A DNA stretch of 64,000 nucleotides from positions 1 through 64,000 of IMG/VR virus record IMGVR_UViG_3300005613_000018. One strand, 5' to 3'. This DNA is from a virus. Made by a program: the position numbers and the translations under genes. Below, piece after piece: positions 32,801-42,459 of this stretch. Numbering within the stretch: the stretch's first letter is position 1; every line of letters begins with the position of its first letter. The notes below the pieces were generated by a model. That model was not told the origin of the DNA. It saw nothing but the letters and a program-made list of their open reading frames with translations, and made no database searches.

Positions 32801-35674
32801 CTTTATCCACAATATGATAGAGATAACCCAAATTCTGATCCTGAACCTTCTATTTCATATGCACTTCCAGATAGACTTGGAGAAGTAGTTATTAATGATC
32901 CAAAAGATAGTATTACTAGTGAAACTGTTCAAAAATATTATTTTGACACTAAAGTTGGTACTGCAATCACTGATTTTGCAGTCAATACAACCGGAACTGG
33001 TGGAACGATATTTACTTCCATTGATCATGGAATGAATCGTATTACTAAAGTTAGTATCGCTTCTAGTGGAAGTAATTATGGTAATGGAACTGGTTTATCA
33101 GAAAACTTATATAACGCAAAACTCACAGGATCTTCTACAGGTGTAAATGCTACCGCAAGAGTTACAGTTGATTCTTCTGGTGGACTTACAGATGTTGAAA
33201 TTATGGATGGTGGTACATCTTATGTTGTTGGTGACACTCTTTCGGTTGTAGGTATTGCAACTACAACAGGTTTTACTGCAGGAACTGTTACTGTTGATAA
33301 TATCTACAATAATGTTGGTGATGCACTAGTGGTTCAAGGTATCACATCTACTTCATATTCACAATACAACCAGGTTTACAAAATTACTGGTATTAGTACA
33401 AGTAGAGAAATACAAGTCAATACATCCAGTACAATAACAACAGGAATATCTGGTTCTGGAATTGGAAATACTGTCACAAGTGAATCACTATCCTATTTGG
33501 TTGGCCCAACTTTAGATATTGTCGATCTTACATATGATAGTAGTACTGGAATTTCTACTGTAAGAACATCCCAAAGACATGGACTTAGGTCTAATAATAA
33601 AATTAAGATTTCTGGAAGAAGTAGTGAAATTTTAAACGATGAATTCTTAGTTTTAAGTGTTGACAATGATTTCCCACTGACCAGATTCCAAATTAACGTT
33701 GGTGTTACAACAACTACTGTTTTAACTGGAACTGGAGGAATTGTTTTCCCTCTTGGACTTTCAGCTCAGGGTGGATCTCTCGGACTGTATGATGAAAACT
33801 TTGGTGGTAGAGTTATCAATACTTACGCTGGAATTACAACAGCACTTTCTGTTCAGGTTACTTCTACAACATCTGATCAAATTTCTATTGAAAATCTAGA
33901 TGATTTTGACTTTAAGATTGGTGATTATTTGAGAATTGATGACGAGATTATGAGAATCAAGTCAACTGTTACAACTAATCCTGTAAGTGTTTTCAGAGGT
34001 ATTTTTGGAACTATTCCAGCAACACATGATAGATTTAGTACGGTCAGAAAAATAAATATTGAACCAATTGAATTCCGTAGACCATCAATCATTCGTGCTT
34101 CTGGACATACATTTGAATATCTCGGTTTTGGCCCTGGCAACTATTCCACAGCATTACCACAGAAACAGGATAGAGAATTAACATTAAAAGAAGAACTCAA
34201 CGCACAATCACTTCAAACTAATGGAGGTATTACTAACTTTACTGGAATGAATGATGATGGTGACTTCTTTATTGGTAATAAGAAGACATCTTCTGTTACG
34301 GGTACTGAAGAAGTTTATGATACTCCAATTCAAACTGTTACTGGTGAAGATGTAAGTTCTATCGGTGTTCAAGAAGGTTCTTCCTTTAATGTTGGTAATT
34401 TCTCATCACTTGCTATTTCTAATAGTATTAAGATTGAAGGTGGAAGAAATAAGACACTTCTTTCAGAATTTGATGGGCCAGTTGTGTTCACTGAAAAAGT
34501 GACTTCTACTTCAGAAAGGGGTATTGAAGCTAACTCTATTTTCTTACAAGGTGATACAACAGTTTCGAGAAATGTTACCGTAGGTATTTCAACACCTACA
34601 AGTGCAGGTAATCCTGGAGATGTTGTTTTTAACGCTAACCCAACAAGAGGAAATGAAGTTGGTTGGGTTTATACTCTAGAAAATGACTGGTATCCATTTG
34701 GTAATATCAATGTCAATACTGAAACAAATTCAGTAACCTTTGACAGTGTTGGAATTGCTACAACATCATCCGGTGATTGTACTCTTAAAGTTGGTTCTGG
34801 AACTTCATTGTTCTGTGTCGATTCTACTGGTGTTGGTATTGGAACTACCGCTAATGGTTATAAGTTACATGTAGATGGAACTATAAAAGGTTCATTTGTT
34901 GGTGATGGTTCCGGAATTCTCAATCTTCCAACAGATTCTCTTTGGACTTTAGATTCTGGTAACATTTATCCAAACGAAAATCGCCCAGTTGGTGTTGGAA
35001 CAACAGTACCAACAGGACTTTATTCTCTTGAACTTGGAACAACTGGAACTGATAAAACAGATCTTTATGTGAGAAACAAATCTAGATTTATCGGTGAGGT
35101 TGATTTTGACGATAAAGTTACCATTGATGGAAAACTAACTTCTAGTAGTTTTGATCTTGATGATACGAGTGGAGATATTAGAACTGGAATTATTACAACA
35201 ACAACTCTCAAAGTTGGAACTTCTGATCTTTCAGCAGGATCATCTGGTGTTGGAATTGGAACAGCTTCTGTAAGATCCGCAAAACTTGATATTGAAGGAG
35301 CTACAAGATTTAAAACATATTATGAAATCCCAAGAACAGTTTCTTCATCGAGTGGTGTTTTTACAGTTGATCTCTCATTAGCTCAAACATTCTTAGTCAC
35401 AACAACTGAAAATATTACTCAGTTTAGATTAATCAATGTTCCATCCTCATCATCAACAGCCTTTACTATTAAAATTACTCAGGGATCAACTGGCAGAACA
35501 GTTGATATAGATAACTTTAGAAATGCTTCATCATCTCCAATCCCACTTTATTGGCCAGGTGGAGTTGCACCAACTGTCACGATTATAGGTGGAGCAACTG
35601 ACATTTATTCGTTTATGACATTTGATGGTGGTAATTCTCTTTACGGTGTTGTCGGAGGTCAGAACTTCTCATGA
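29825..35674 (+). CDS. Giant virion structural protein (fibre/baseplate)
   Basis: 1949 residues, the largest gene here. The N-terminus (LDNFLKNVRGNILYVDPNSLDSTD, then RPFKTLQRALIEASRFSY and IMLAPGNHYIDNRPG) looks like the start of a pectate-lyase-type beta-helix common in phage fibres. The middle repeats short strand units rich in Ser, Thr, Gly and Asn; the C-terminal part has TTLKVGTSDLSAGSSGVGIGT-like fibre strands shared with the gene at 37377. No enzyme motif is seen. It is placed as first gene of the late fibre block and likely forms a long baseplate-attached fibre or side structure. A specific T4 equivalent is not assigned. Confidence 0.75.
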   Translation: MPLSRLDNFLKNVRGNILYVDPNSLDSTDVVENQGNSMARPFKTLQRALIEASRFSYQKGLDNDRFEKTTIMLAPGNHYIDNRPGLIPDGPNNFKTRAGTTTDDLAPFTSSSVFDIFDANNILYKLNSIYGGIVVPRGVSIVGQDLRKCKIRPLYVPSPTNDDIERSAIFRVTGATYFNSFSIFDADPTKNVYTDYTTSQLAPNFSHHKLTAFEYADGANDVSIDDAFITNYNTDRSDLTMYYEKVGLVYGPGSGREIEPDYPSSGVDIQTKTDEFRIVGPTGGSIGITSIRAGDGSTSTNTITVNLQEGLDGLNVDTRVIIDGVTSSGYNGSFLVTEVLSVDSDGDPTSFTYEAPNPPTNALPSPSGSTVSLSTNTVSSASPYIFNISMRSVLGLCGMHADGSKVTGFKSMSVAQFTGVSLQTDNNAFVKYNSTSGSYDDSTTVDNLQNDSGARYKPSYSNFHIKASNKAFIQLVSIFAIGFSEQFVVESGGDFSVTNSNSNFGQSALRGEGFRDQAFTQDDVGYITNIIPPQQNIAENTTLEYNSIDVSKTVSVGDTTRLYLYNETNFDSPPPSVIQGYRIGAKVDDKINLLIPSGGSLNNYYAKIIMPDTQSGISSVTSTKISTVGRNVSTGNSISANTLTFTENHNFLNGETVRIFSDNTRIPDGLENNRVYFAITDGVDPDQIKFAQTFTDAINGNQININNFGGILTVESRVSDKKSGDLGHPLQFDTTNNQWYLNVSNSPTDNTLFSIIDSLGVSGLGDATSRTYIERTPDKRGSEDRIYKYRYVIPSQSGITSARPPQDGFILEKSNDVTGATDTEVELQFNPNVVTMNNLSEMRNFSFLSGAEASSGSIEFQTELPHKLSIGNKVTINNVTSTNFPTGTNDSGFNGEYTITGISSAKSFTVSTDKTGIGSFTNNTSQRTTSLPTFKISNLQDNFYIYRSQQVSEYIKGEQDGVYYLTLLNSSNKPSVSPFNDDFYNFTQPVSNLYPQYDRDNPNSDPEPSISYALPDRLGEVVINDPKDSITSETVQKYYFDTKVGTAITDFAVNTTGTGGTIFTSIDHGMNRITKVSIASSGSNYGNGTGLSENLYNAKLTGSSTGVNATARVTVDSSGGLTDVEIMDGGTSYVVGDTLSVVGIATTTGFTAGTVTVDNIYNNVGDALVVQGITSTSYSQYNQVYKITGISTSREIQVNTSSTITTGISGSGIGNTVTSESLSYLVGPTLDIVDLTYDSSTGISTVRTSQRHGLRSNNKIKISGRSSEILNDEFLVLSVDNDFPLTRFQINVGVTTTTVLTGTGGIVFPLGLSAQGGSLGLYDENFGGRVINTYAGITTALSVQVTSTTSDQISIENLDDFDFKIGDYLRIDDEIMRIKSTVTTNPVSVFRGIFGTIPATHDRFSTVRKINIEPIEFRRPSIIRASGHTFEYLGFGPGNYSTALPQKQDRELTLKEELNAQSLQTNGGITNFTGMNDDGDFFIGNKKTSSVTGTEEVYDTPIQTVTGEDVSSIGVQEGSSFNVGNFSSLAISNSIKIEGGRNKTLLSEFDGPVVFTEKVTSTSERGIEANSIFLQGDTTVSRNVTVGISTPTSAGNPGDVVFNANPTRGNEVGWVYTLENDWYPFGNINVNTETNSVTFDSVGIATTSSGDCTLKVGSGTSLFCVDSTGVGIGTTANGYKLHVDGTIKGSFVGDGSGILNLPTDSLWTLDSGNIYPNENRPVGVGTTVPTGLYSLELGTTGTDKTDLYVRNKSRFIGEVDFDDKVTIDGKLTSSSFDLDDTSGDIRTGIITTTTLKVGTSDLSAGSSGVGIGTASVRSAKLDIEGATRFKTYYEIPRTVSSSSGVFTVDLSLAQTFLVTTTENITQFRLINVPSSSSTAFTIKITQGSTGRTVDIDNFRNASSSPIPLYWPGGVAPTVTIIGGATDIYSFMTFDGGNSLYGVVGGQNFS

Positions 35675-37323
35675 GTCCTATTTCAATAAACATTTTCAGA
35701 AAAATTAAAACTCAACTAGAGTTAGATCCACCGGAATTATCATTTTCATCACAACCAACATCACAGTCAAATGATCCTGGTGAAAGTGTAACGTTTACAG
35801 GAACTGCAATAGCTGATGGTGATGGAACAATTTCATATCAATGGTATGAAAATGGAACCGCATTAAGTGATGGTGGAAGAATATCAGGTTCTTCCACTAA
35901 TTCATTAACAATCACTAACTTACAAAGCCCTAGTGATAGTGATAGATCATTTTTTCTTAGAGCAACTTATACACCTGGAGCAACTTCAGGTAATGCTACA
36001 AATAGTCCTATAGATTCAAATACAGTTTCACTAACTGTTTGGCCATCACTTTCTATCACAACACAACCAACAGATCAAACAACGACTGTAGATACGACCG
36101 TTACATTTTCAGCGGCTGCTTCAATTTCCGACAGTTCTTATGGCCCCATCAATTATCTTTGGACAAGAGATGGAACTACGATTCAAACTAGTACTAGTAA
36201 TAGTGTTACCATCACTCCAACAACAGATGGTACATTTGATATTCAAGTAACTGCCTATGTTGACACTGACGATGGTAGAAAACAAGTAGTATCCAATACT
36301 GCAACATTAACTGCTTTAGCTATTAAAAGAAACATATTAGTTATTGAGGCTATAAAATCAGGTACTGGAGGAGATACCATAAGAACTGAAGTTGATTTTG
36401 ACCCAGAGGGAACTGAATACACTATTGACGGAAGTACACAGGGTTTTCCGTATGGTATTATTCAATTTTATGCAAAAGAAAAAGATCTTACTGTAGATTT
36501 AACTATGAGAGGTGCTGCTGGAGTTGTAACTGGAGATCCTGTAAATCGACGAAGGACAGCAGGAAGAGGTGGTGTTTCTACAATTAGATTTACTATGGAA
36601 AAAGATGTAGAATATACACTTCTAGGAATAAGTCCAGCTTCGGCATTATTTCTTTATAGAGGATCAGTTTTACTTGCAGTTGTCGGTCAAGGTGGCAATA
36701 AAAGTGATTTTGAAAGTGAAATAGCTGGAGATGGTGGTGGAGTGAATGTAGCAGGGGGAGAGGGAAAATCTGGTTTTTATCCCGGTACATCTACAACGAA
36801 TGAAAGAGCATCTGGTGGTTCCTTAATTCCAATTGGAGAACTTACACTAAATGGTATCTGGAGTCCTATTCCCGATCAGCCAACATTGCAACCTGGTGAT
36901 AGTTATCCGGAGAGAGAACTTGGAATACCAGGTCGAACAATCTCATGTACCAAAGGAACCTATTGGTTGAATCAAGGAATATCACCTTGTTCAAATAATA
37001 GTTCATCAAAAATTAAATATAGAAGCACCAGTGGTCGTGAAGAACCAAAAAGTTCTCCATTAATAAGAGGATTTAAACCAGGTTATACGATTACTAGTAC
37101 TGCTGGTGATCCAATAGTTATTCGGAATGGTAGAACCTTCATATCAAGAGGTTCTGCTGGTGGAAACGGAGCTACAGGAGGATCGGGGTCAATAAAAGGA
37201 GTTGGTGGTGGAGGAGGAAGTGGTTACTCAAATGGTGAAGTTGAAATTATACAAACACGACGAGGTGGAAATAATTCTTTAAAATCTTCAGTGACTTTTA
37301 CAATATTAGAAGAAAATAAATAA
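35671..37323 (+). CDS. Ig-like domain adhesin with glycine-rich tip
   Basis: 550 residues, starting in the stop of the giant gene. Two Ig-like domains: about 28-125 (SFSSQPTSQSNDPGESVTFT, ISYQWYENGTALSDGG) and about 128-212 (SITTQPTDQTTTVDTTVTFS, INYLWTRDGTTIQ), each with the W of the Ig core. The C-terminal half is a glycine-rich domain (GGNGATGGSGSIKGVGGGGGSGY), as in the receptor-binding tips of T4-like short and long fibres. Likely a host-surface adhesin. Confidence 0.75.
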   Translation: MSPISINIFRKIKTQLELDPPELSFSSQPTSQSNDPGESVTFTGTAIADGDGTISYQWYENGTALSDGGRISGSSTNSLTITNLQSPSDSDRSFFLRATYTPGATSGNATNSPIDSNTVSLTVWPSLSITTQPTDQTTTVDTTVTFSAAASISDSSYGPINYLWTRDGTTIQTSTSNSVTITPTTDGTFDIQVTAYVDTDDGRKQVVSNTATLTALAIKRNILVIEAIKSGTGGDTIRTEVDFDPEGTEYTIDGSTQGFPYGIIQFYAKEKDLTVDLTMRGAAGVVTGDPVNRRRTAGRGGVSTIRFTMEKDVEYTLLGISPASALFLYRGSVLLAVVGQGGNKSDFESEIAGDGGGVNVAGGEGKSGFYPGTSTTNERASGGSLIPIGELTLNGIWSPIPDQPTLQPGDSYPERELGIPGRTISCTKGTYWLNQGISPCSNNSSSKIKYRSTSGREEPKSSPLIRGFKPGYTITSTAGDPIVIRNGRTFISRGSAGGNGATGGSGSIKGVGGGGGSGYSNGEVEIIQTRRGGNNSLKSSVTFTILEENK

Positions 37324-37328
37324 TAACT

Positions 37329-37335
37329 CTAAATA
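37329..37335 (+). promoter_or_regulatory. Late promoter of the collagen-like fibre
   Basis: CTAAATA, 42 bases before the ATG at 37377. Confidence 0.55.
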
Positions 37336-37376
37336 AGAGGGTATAACTCTAAGGTGAGGAGTGCTCCCTTTCTACT

Positions 37377-40300
37377 ATGTCGATTAATAAGAAGTTTGTT
37401 GTTAAGTACGGAATTGATGTAGCTGATGAACTTTTAATTGCATCTACAGATCTTGGAGGAGTTGGAATTGGTTCAACTCTTCCGAAAGCAAATTTAGATG
37501 TCGCTAACAATATGAGAGGTGTAGATGGTCTCTATACCGGTATTTTGACTGCCAATAATGATTTTCATGTTGGTTCTGGTGGAACTGTCTTAACTGTTGA
37601 CAGTGGAACTTCAAATGCTGGATTCGGGATAACAAATTCTGAGTATAAATTATCTGTAGTTTCATCAGGTAACACAGCTCTTTATGTTGATGGATCTTTT
37701 GAAGTTACCGAAAATGTAAAAATTGTTGGACTAACTACATTTTCCAGTGGTATAATAGTAGTAAGTGGTGTTTCTACATTAGGTGTAACAACTGTTACTG
37801 ATTTAACGTCACAACAACTTATTGTCTCTGGTGTTTCTACATTAGGTGTAACAACTCTCACCGACTTAACATCACAACAACTTATTGTAAGTGGTGTTTC
37901 TACATTTACAGGAAATATTGACGCTGATGGTGATTTAGATGTAGATGGGCATACGGAACTTGATGACTTAAATGTTTCTGGAGTATCTACATATTCTGGA
38001 TTAGTTGATATGGATGGTGGTGGAAGATCCACAACATTCAAAGTAGAAGATTTAACAGATAATCGTGTTGTGATATCTGGAACTGGTGGTGAACTTGAGG
38101 ATGACGCTAACTTTACCTTTGATGGTAATCAATTAACACTTGGTGCTAGATTAAATGTTTCTGGTGTAACCACTACTGGTGGTTTACTTGATATCAATGC
38201 TGGTGGTCAGGCAAACACATTTAAGGTTGAAGATCTCACAGATAATCGTGTAGTAATTGCTGGAACTGGTGGTGAACTTGAGGATGACGCTAACTTTACC
38301 TTTGATGGTAATCAATTAACACTTGGTGCTAGATTAAATGTTTCTGGTGTATCTACTTTTGCCTCCAATTTAGATGTTGATGGTCATACAGAACTAGATG
38401 ATGTAAACGTTTCGGGTGTTTTAACCTCATCTGCAATTAAAGTAGGCTCAGCAGTTACTATTAACTCCTCAGGTCTAGATGTTCTCGGAATTGTAACAGC
38501 GATTGGTTTTATTGGTGATGGTTCTGGATTAACTGGTGTTGCTAATACTGATGTTATCACCTCGGACTTTATTCTGACTGGAATTCTAACTGCTAGAGAT
38601 AACTTATATGTTGGTAATCCAGTTAGTCCAGGTATTGGAATTACTCTTAATAGTAATGGTAGTGCTGTTTACAGTGGATCTATTACAGCATCTTCATTTT
38701 CCGGAGATGGTTCTAATTTAACTGGTGTAACTGCTGGATATTGGGAAAAAACAGACGTTGGTATTAACACAATATCAAGTGTTGGCATTGGAATTACAAG
38801 TCCATCAAGAAATTTAGATATTAATGGTGATATTAGAGTTCGTGGAGCTTTTTATGACACTAATAATAGTGTAGGTACTGCTGGTTCTGTCATAGCTTCT
38901 ACTGGTTCAGGTTGGGAATGGGTAGTTGCTGGTTCTGGTCCTACTGGCCCTCAAGGAACCACAGGTCCAACAGGTCCAACAGGTCCTACTGGCTCAACAG
39001 GTCCAACAGGTCCTACTGGTGCTCAAGGAACCACAGGAACTGCAGGATCTACCGGTCCTCAAGGAACTACAGGAACAACAGGAAATACAGGTCCTACTGG
39101 TGCTCAAGGAACCACAGGAACTGCAGGATCTACCGGTCCTCAAGGAACCACAGGATCAACAGGTCCAACAGGTAGCACTGGCCCCACAGGTCCTCAAGGA
39201 ACCACAGGATCAACAGGTCCAACAGGTAGCACTGGCCCCACAGGTCCCACAGGTCCTACTGGTCCTCAAGGAACACAAGGTAGACAAGGAACCACAGGAT
39301 CGACAGGTCCAACAGGTAGCACTGGTCCCACAGGTCCCACAGGTCCTACTGGTCCTCAAGGAACACAAGGTAGGCAAGGTAGACAAGGGACAACAGGATC
39401 AACAGGTCCAACAGGTAGCACTGGTCCCACAGGTCCCACAGGTCCTACTGGTCCTCAAGGAACACAAGGTAGGCAAGGTAGGCAAGGAACTACAGGTCCT
39501 ACAGGTCCTACAGGATCAACAGGTGGCACTGGTCCTCAAGGAACACAAGGTAGACAAGGGACAACAGGATCAACAGGTCCTGCCGGGCCCTCCAATGTTG
39601 TTAATGTGTCAACAACAACAGACACTACTACATATCCAGTGCTTGTTGGTTCTTCTACAGCTGGTAATAAAACACCATTAATTGATAGTGGTTTTGAATT
39701 CAATACTTCAACTCCAATGTTGGAGGTGAAATCTACTAGCTCCTCTGGTGGTGTGGTTGCTGGTACTTATGGATCTGGTAGATATTCACATATGTCCGCA
39801 GGTTTGCTCAATTTCTATACAGATGCTTCCTCTTATACATTTTTACAAGGAAGATCTACTGGTGGGGCAATTCGACTCTCCCTTTCATTTGATTCCAGTA
39901 AGTCGTATATAAACAGTGCTAGTACTAACTTATTGCAATTCCAGCCATCAGGTGGCACCACACTTAACACAGGTAATTTTATTCCAACAGTTGATAATTC
40001 CTACTCACTTGGAGGTTCTGGCAACCGATGGACTGCGGTATATGCTGTAAATGGAACAATTCAAACTTCAGATCAAAGACAAAAAACAAATATCACTTCT
40101 TCCAATCTTGGTTTAGACTTTATCACTAGACTCAACCCTGTTTCATATAGATGGATTGAAGGTGGTAAAGTAGTTCAGCGTGAAGAAGATGGAGAGGTAT
40201 CTAAAGATGAAAATGGAGAAATCATCACAACTTCAGTTGCGGGTGTAAGAACTCATTATGGTTTAATCTCACAAGAAGTAAAATCAACTCTTGATGAATT

Positions 40301-40469
40301 AAATGTTAGTGACTTTGCTGGTTGGGTTCTTTCAGATACAAGTGATTCTAATTCTGAACAAGGTCTTCGTTATACTGAGTTTATTTCACCAATGATTAAG
40401 GCAATTCAAGAACAACAAACAACCATCGAATCACTTACATCAAGAATCGAAGCACTTGAAGGTTCTTAA
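37377..40469 (+). CDS. Collagen-like tail fibre with S74 intramolecular chaperone
   Basis: 1030 residues. N-terminal strand repeats ([11 protein letters not shown] units, about 125-185, and two near-identical 61-residue blocks at about 220-330), a collagen-like shaft of about 72 Gly-X-Y triplets (about 520-738, mostly GPT, GST, GPQ), and a C-terminal head. The end is a peptidase S74 domain: [10 protein letters not shown] with the catalytic Ser-Asp/Lys dyad region, [25 protein letters not shown], then a coiled coil ([19 protein letters not shown]). S74 domains trimerise the fibre and cut themselves off. Likely a distal host-binding fibre. Confidence 0.85.
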   Translation: MSINKKFVVKYGIDVADELLIASTDLGGVGIGSTLPKANLDVANNMRGVDGLYTGILTANNDFHVGSGGTVLTVDSGTSNAGFGITNSEYKLSVVSSGNTALYVDGSFEVTENVKIVGLTTFSSGIIVVSGVSTLGVTTVTDLTSQQLIVSGVSTLGVTTLTDLTSQQLIVSGVSTFTGNIDADGDLDVDGHTELDDLNVSGVSTYSGLVDMDGGGRSTTFKVEDLTDNRVVISGTGGELEDDANFTFDGNQLTLGARLNVSGVTTTGGLLDINAGGQANTFKVEDLTDNRVVIAGTGGELEDDANFTFDGNQLTLGARLNVSGVSTFASNLDVDGHTELDDVNVSGVLTSSAIKVGSAVTINSSGLDVLGIVTAIGFIGDGSGLTGVANTDVITSDFILTGILTARDNLYVGNPVSPGIGITLNSNGSAVYSGSITASSFSGDGSNLTGVTAGYWEKTDVGINTISSVGIGITSPSRNLDINGDIRVRGAFYDTNNSVGTAGSVIASTGSGWEWVVAGSGPTGPQGTTGPTGPTGPTGSTGPTGPTGAQGTTGTAGSTGPQGTTGTTGNTGPTGAQGTTGTAGSTGPQGTTGSTGPTGSTGPTGPQGTTGSTGPTGSTGPTGPTGPTGPQGTQGRQGTTGSTGPTGSTGPTGPTGPTGPQGTQGRQGRQGTTGSTGPTGSTGPTGPTGPTGPQGTQGRQGRQGTTGPTGPTGSTGGTGPQGTQGRQGTTGSTGPAGPSNVVNVSTTTDTTTYPVLVGSSTAGNKTPLIDSGFEFNTSTPMLEVKSTSSSGGVVAGTYGSGRYSHMSAGLLNFYTDASSYTFLQGRSTGGAIRLSLSFDSSKSYINSASTNLLQFQPSGGTTLNTGNFIPTVDNSYSLGGSGNRWTAVYAVNGTIQTSDQRQKTNITSSNLGLDFITRLNPVSYRWIEGGKVVQREEDGEVSKDENGEIITTSVAGVRTHYGLISQEVKSTLDELNVSDFAGWVLSDTSDSNSEQGLRYTEFISPMIKAIQEQQTTIESLTSRIEALEGS
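38079..38351 (+). repeat. In-frame duplicated block in the fibre gene
   Basis: About 90 bases starting GGAACTGGTGGTGAACTTGA recur almost unchanged at 38079-38168 and 38262-38351, spaced 183 bases (61 codons). This is recent duplication or gene conversion inside the fibre. Confidence 0.85.
38938..39588 (+). repeat. Collagen-coding repeat tract
   Basis: About 650 bases of degenerate 9-base units (such as GGTCCAACA) encode Gly-X-Y triplets. Larger blocks of 100 bases or more repeat nearly exactly, so length variation by slippage or recombination is likely. Two shifted frames also stay open across the tract because of the repeat. Confidence 0.9.
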
Positions 40470-40493
40470 ACCACTTCATAAACCGTCTACAAG

Positions 40494-40522
40494 AACCCTC
40501 ACAGTCTTCTGTGGGGGTTTTA
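40494..40522 (+). terminator. Terminator of the fibre block
   Basis: 10-bp stem AACCCTCACA with TGTGGGGGTT (one T-G pair), loop GTCTTC, then TTTT. Confidence 0.88.
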
Positions 40523-40589
40523 TAGTATCTGAGTTCTATCATTCTCTGAGAGGTCTCTATGGTCGTCTGTGAGGGTTCTAATCATTCTC

Positions 40590-40618
40590 TTGACAAGTAT
40601 CATTATCATGAGTAGAAT
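40590..40618 (+). promoter_or_regulatory. Early promoter of the small-gene array
   Basis: TTGACA (40590-40595), 17 bases, TAGAAT (40613-40618). Promoters with the same -10 occur at 56557 and 57582. Confidence 0.78.
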
Positions 40619-40655
40619 ACCTTTGTTAGGGATGATAAGAATGGCTTTGCGTTAT

Positions 40656-40690
40656 TGTTAGTAACCTTTAAAGTTCTCCTGTAATGTATC
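40656..40690 (+). promoter_or_regulatory. Array element 1 (AAAGTT-type promoter-like repeat)
   Basis: TTGTTAGTAACCTTTAAAG then TTCTCC and TGTAAT in the -10 position. It precedes the gene at 40700, which has no Shine-Dalgarno. Confidence 0.6.
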
Positions 40691-40699
40691 CAACTGACT

Positions 40700-40894
40700 A
40701 TGAAACCTAAATTCATTTGTGTTCAACCAAAATCAAGTAAAGCAAAGAACAGATTTGCAAACTTGATGTATAATCTACATTCATGTAGAATTGAACAGGA
40801 AGATGGTGATAAGATTTTTCTTTCATCTATCACTGGCAAATACCACTTCTGGATGAACAAAATCAACGATGAAAACTGGACGGTAATCAAATGA
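40700..40894 (+). CDS. Small protein of the early array
   Basis: 64 residues, basic N-terminus (KPKFICVQPKSSKAKNRFANL), tryptophans near the end. First gene of an operon of overlapping small genes reaching 43841; the stop overlaps the next ATG. No family recognised. Confidence 0.6.
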   Translation: MKPKFICVQPKSSKAKNRFANLMYNLHSCRIEQEDGDKIFLSSITGKYHFWMNKINDENWTVIK

Positions 40895-41259
40895 CCATTT
40901 CATACAACAAAACTTGGGAAGTAATGAATGGTTTGGAAGAATCATTCAATCGAATCTCAACTCTAGAGTTTATGATTGAACAACTGGGAGAAGCAGTTGA
41001 TAACGAAGATCAACGATCAGTGATTAATTTGACTCGTGCTCTTCAAAGTTTCATGCCTGTTTATGTTAATCAGTATGAAAAAGCATCACAGCGAGCATGG
41101 AATAACACTGTTGGTGAAGTTCGTAAACTAGATAATCCTTATCATAGTTACGAAACTGACAAATCTACATCTAGTCTAGAAGATGTGGACATTGATTATA
41201 ATGAACTTCAAAAGTTTTTTGAAGATGACATCACCGAACAAACTTCCGAAAGAGAATGA
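40891..41259 (+). CDS. Hypothetical helical protein
   Basis: 122 residues, almost all helical, acidic. NGLEESFNRISTLEFMIEQLGEAVDNED is a strong amphipathic stretch. ATGA overlaps at both ends. Function unknown. Confidence 0.65.
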   Translation: MTISYNKTWEVMNGLEESFNRISTLEFMIEQLGEAVDNEDQRSVINLTRALQSFMPVYVNQYEKASQRAWNNTVGEVRKLDNPYHSYETDKSTSSLEDVDIDYNELQKFFEDDITEQTSERE

Positions 41260-41405
41260 TTAATCATCGTATTTTCGAACACATTGAGCCTCAAGATGTT
41301 GAGGCTTTTCTTCAAGATTGTTCCAGTGAAGCCAATAAACTTGGAATCAATCTCGAACATTACATTGAAGAATATGTAATTCTTGAGGAAATTAATTATG
41401 ACTAA
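41256..41405 (+). CDS. Small acidic protein
   Basis: 49 residues (MINHRIFEHIEPQDVEAFL start) with overlaps at both ends: ATGA with the previous gene and 8 bases with the next. Confidence 0.55.
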   Translation: MINHRIFEHIEPQDVEAFLQDCSSEANKLGINLEHYIEEYVILEEINYD

Positions 41406-41568
41406 AGTTCAAGATCTTATTATTGCACTGAATCAAATTGAAAACTTGGTATCACTTCTCGATGAAAATCCAGAGAAAACATTTATGTTCAATCAGCTGA
41501 TTCCTGTGAAGTATGAACTTCAGAAACAAATTCAAAGTCTGACAAAAAAAGAAGTTGACATTGATTAA
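41398..41568 (+). CDS. Small helical protein
   Basis: 56 residues from ATG 41398; a TTG at 41383 is less likely. One long amphipathic helix pattern (VQDLIIALNQIENLVSLLDEN). Its 3' end contains the next promoter. Confidence 0.55.
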   Translation: MTKVQDLIIALNQIENLVSLLDENPEKTFMFNQLIPVKYELQKQIQSLTKKEVDID

Positions 41569-41583
41569 TTTTTAAGTTATAGT
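41555..41583 (+). promoter_or_regulatory. Internal early promoter
   Basis: TTGACA (41555-41560), 17 bases, TATAGT (41578-41583). The -10 equals that of the array elements, here paired with a real -35. Confidence 0.7.
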
Positions 41584-41605
41584 TTGATTGTAATTTACTT
41601 TACTG

Positions 41606-41839
41606 ATGAAATACTTCTTTGTTGTTGACCATTTTGTTCCGTTTCCAACTTCCGAATACGGTGGAATTTGGAATGTAATTGCTGAAAATGAGGAAGAATG
41701 TTTTGACTTAATTTCTCATGAAGATGATGCATTTCATTTTGAGTATTATGGTAAATTAAGGGAAAATATTAGAAAATCCTCTAAATATTCCTTAGTTGAT
41801 GAACTAGAGTCAAAAGTTGTAACCTCATTCCTTACCTAA
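41606..41839 (+). CDS. Hypothetical protein
   Basis: 77 residues, aromatic N-terminal strand (KYFFVVDHFVPFPTSEYGGIW) then acidic helix. No Shine-Dalgarno. The next gene starts two bases after the stop. Confidence 0.6.
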   Translation: MKYFFVVDHFVPFPTSEYGGIWNVIAENEEECFDLISHEDDAFHFEYYGKLRENIRKSSKYSLVDELESKVVTSFLT

Positions 41840-41840
41840 T

Positions 41841-42002
41841 ATGGAAAGTACAAGAGCAATATCCATCATTCAACAACTCAACACTCACATTGCAGAATTA
41901 GAGAAAAAAATTGTCTCTCAAAAAGAAGAGATTTTGGGACTTGAAAATCTTATTAAATTACTTCGAGCAGACATGCCAGACAATAGGGAATTTGATGAAT
42001 GA
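41841..42002 (+). CDS. Small coiled-coil protein
   Basis: 53 residues. Heptads across IIQQLNTHIAELEKKIVSQK and further leucines predict a coiled coil. ATGA overlap to the next gene. Confidence 0.6.
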   Translation: MESTRAISIIQQLNTHIAELEKKIVSQKEEILGLENLIKLLRADMPDNREFDE

Positions 42003-42181
42003 GTGAAAAAGAAAAACTTGCACTCGGTCTTATGATTGAGAGTGTTTTGAAACCTGATACAAAACTTCGAAGTTGTGCATTCAATCAAGGATGTTATGAT
42101 GAGTTGATGGAGTGGAGGAAGAAAATTCTAAATCTACTCTATCAATACGAAGTTCATGAAAATTCTTTTGATATTCGATGA
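41999..42181 (+). CDS. Small hypothetical protein
   Basis: 60 residues, helical, with two cysteines (LRSCAFNQGCYDELMEW). Overlaps both neighbours by four bases. Confidence 0.6.
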   Translation: MSEKEKLALGLMIESVLKPDTKLRSCAFNQGCYDELMEWRKKILNLLYQYEVHENSFDIR

Positions 42182-42459
42182 AATTTCCTTTCAAAGCTCC
42201 TCTAAACCATGAATATTGGACAGATGATTATTCTCAAACTGTCACAAGAATATGGATAAAAAATAAATCGATGGAGTTTACTTATGGTGATGAGAAACAT
42301 CCAAGTTCTGTTTGGGGGTTTTGGGATAAAAAGAAAAAAGTTTTTCTGTCACCGATTAATCATAAAAAACCTGGTAAAGTTGTAAATATTGAAAATTGCA
42401 CTCCATATTCTGCAATGCAACTTAATCTAAATCCACTGATGTCAGCTTTTAACTCATGA
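42178..42459 (+). CDS. Hypothetical aromatic-rich protein
   Basis: 93 residues, several tryptophans (NHEYWTDDYSQTVTRIWIK, SSVWGFWDKKKK), likely a small beta-barrel. ATGA overlaps with both neighbours. Function unknown. Confidence 0.6.
   Translation: MKFPFKAPLNHEYWTDDYSQTVTRIWIKNKSMEFTYGDEKHPSSVWGFWDKKKKVFLSPINHKKPGKVVNIENCTPYSAMQLNLNPLMSAFNS

Noticed and set aside
38912-39681. Two further long open frames over the collagen tract
   Set aside because: They arise because the short repeat avoids stop codons in all three forward frames; products are simple Val/Gln/Leu or Asn/Arg/Ser repeats.
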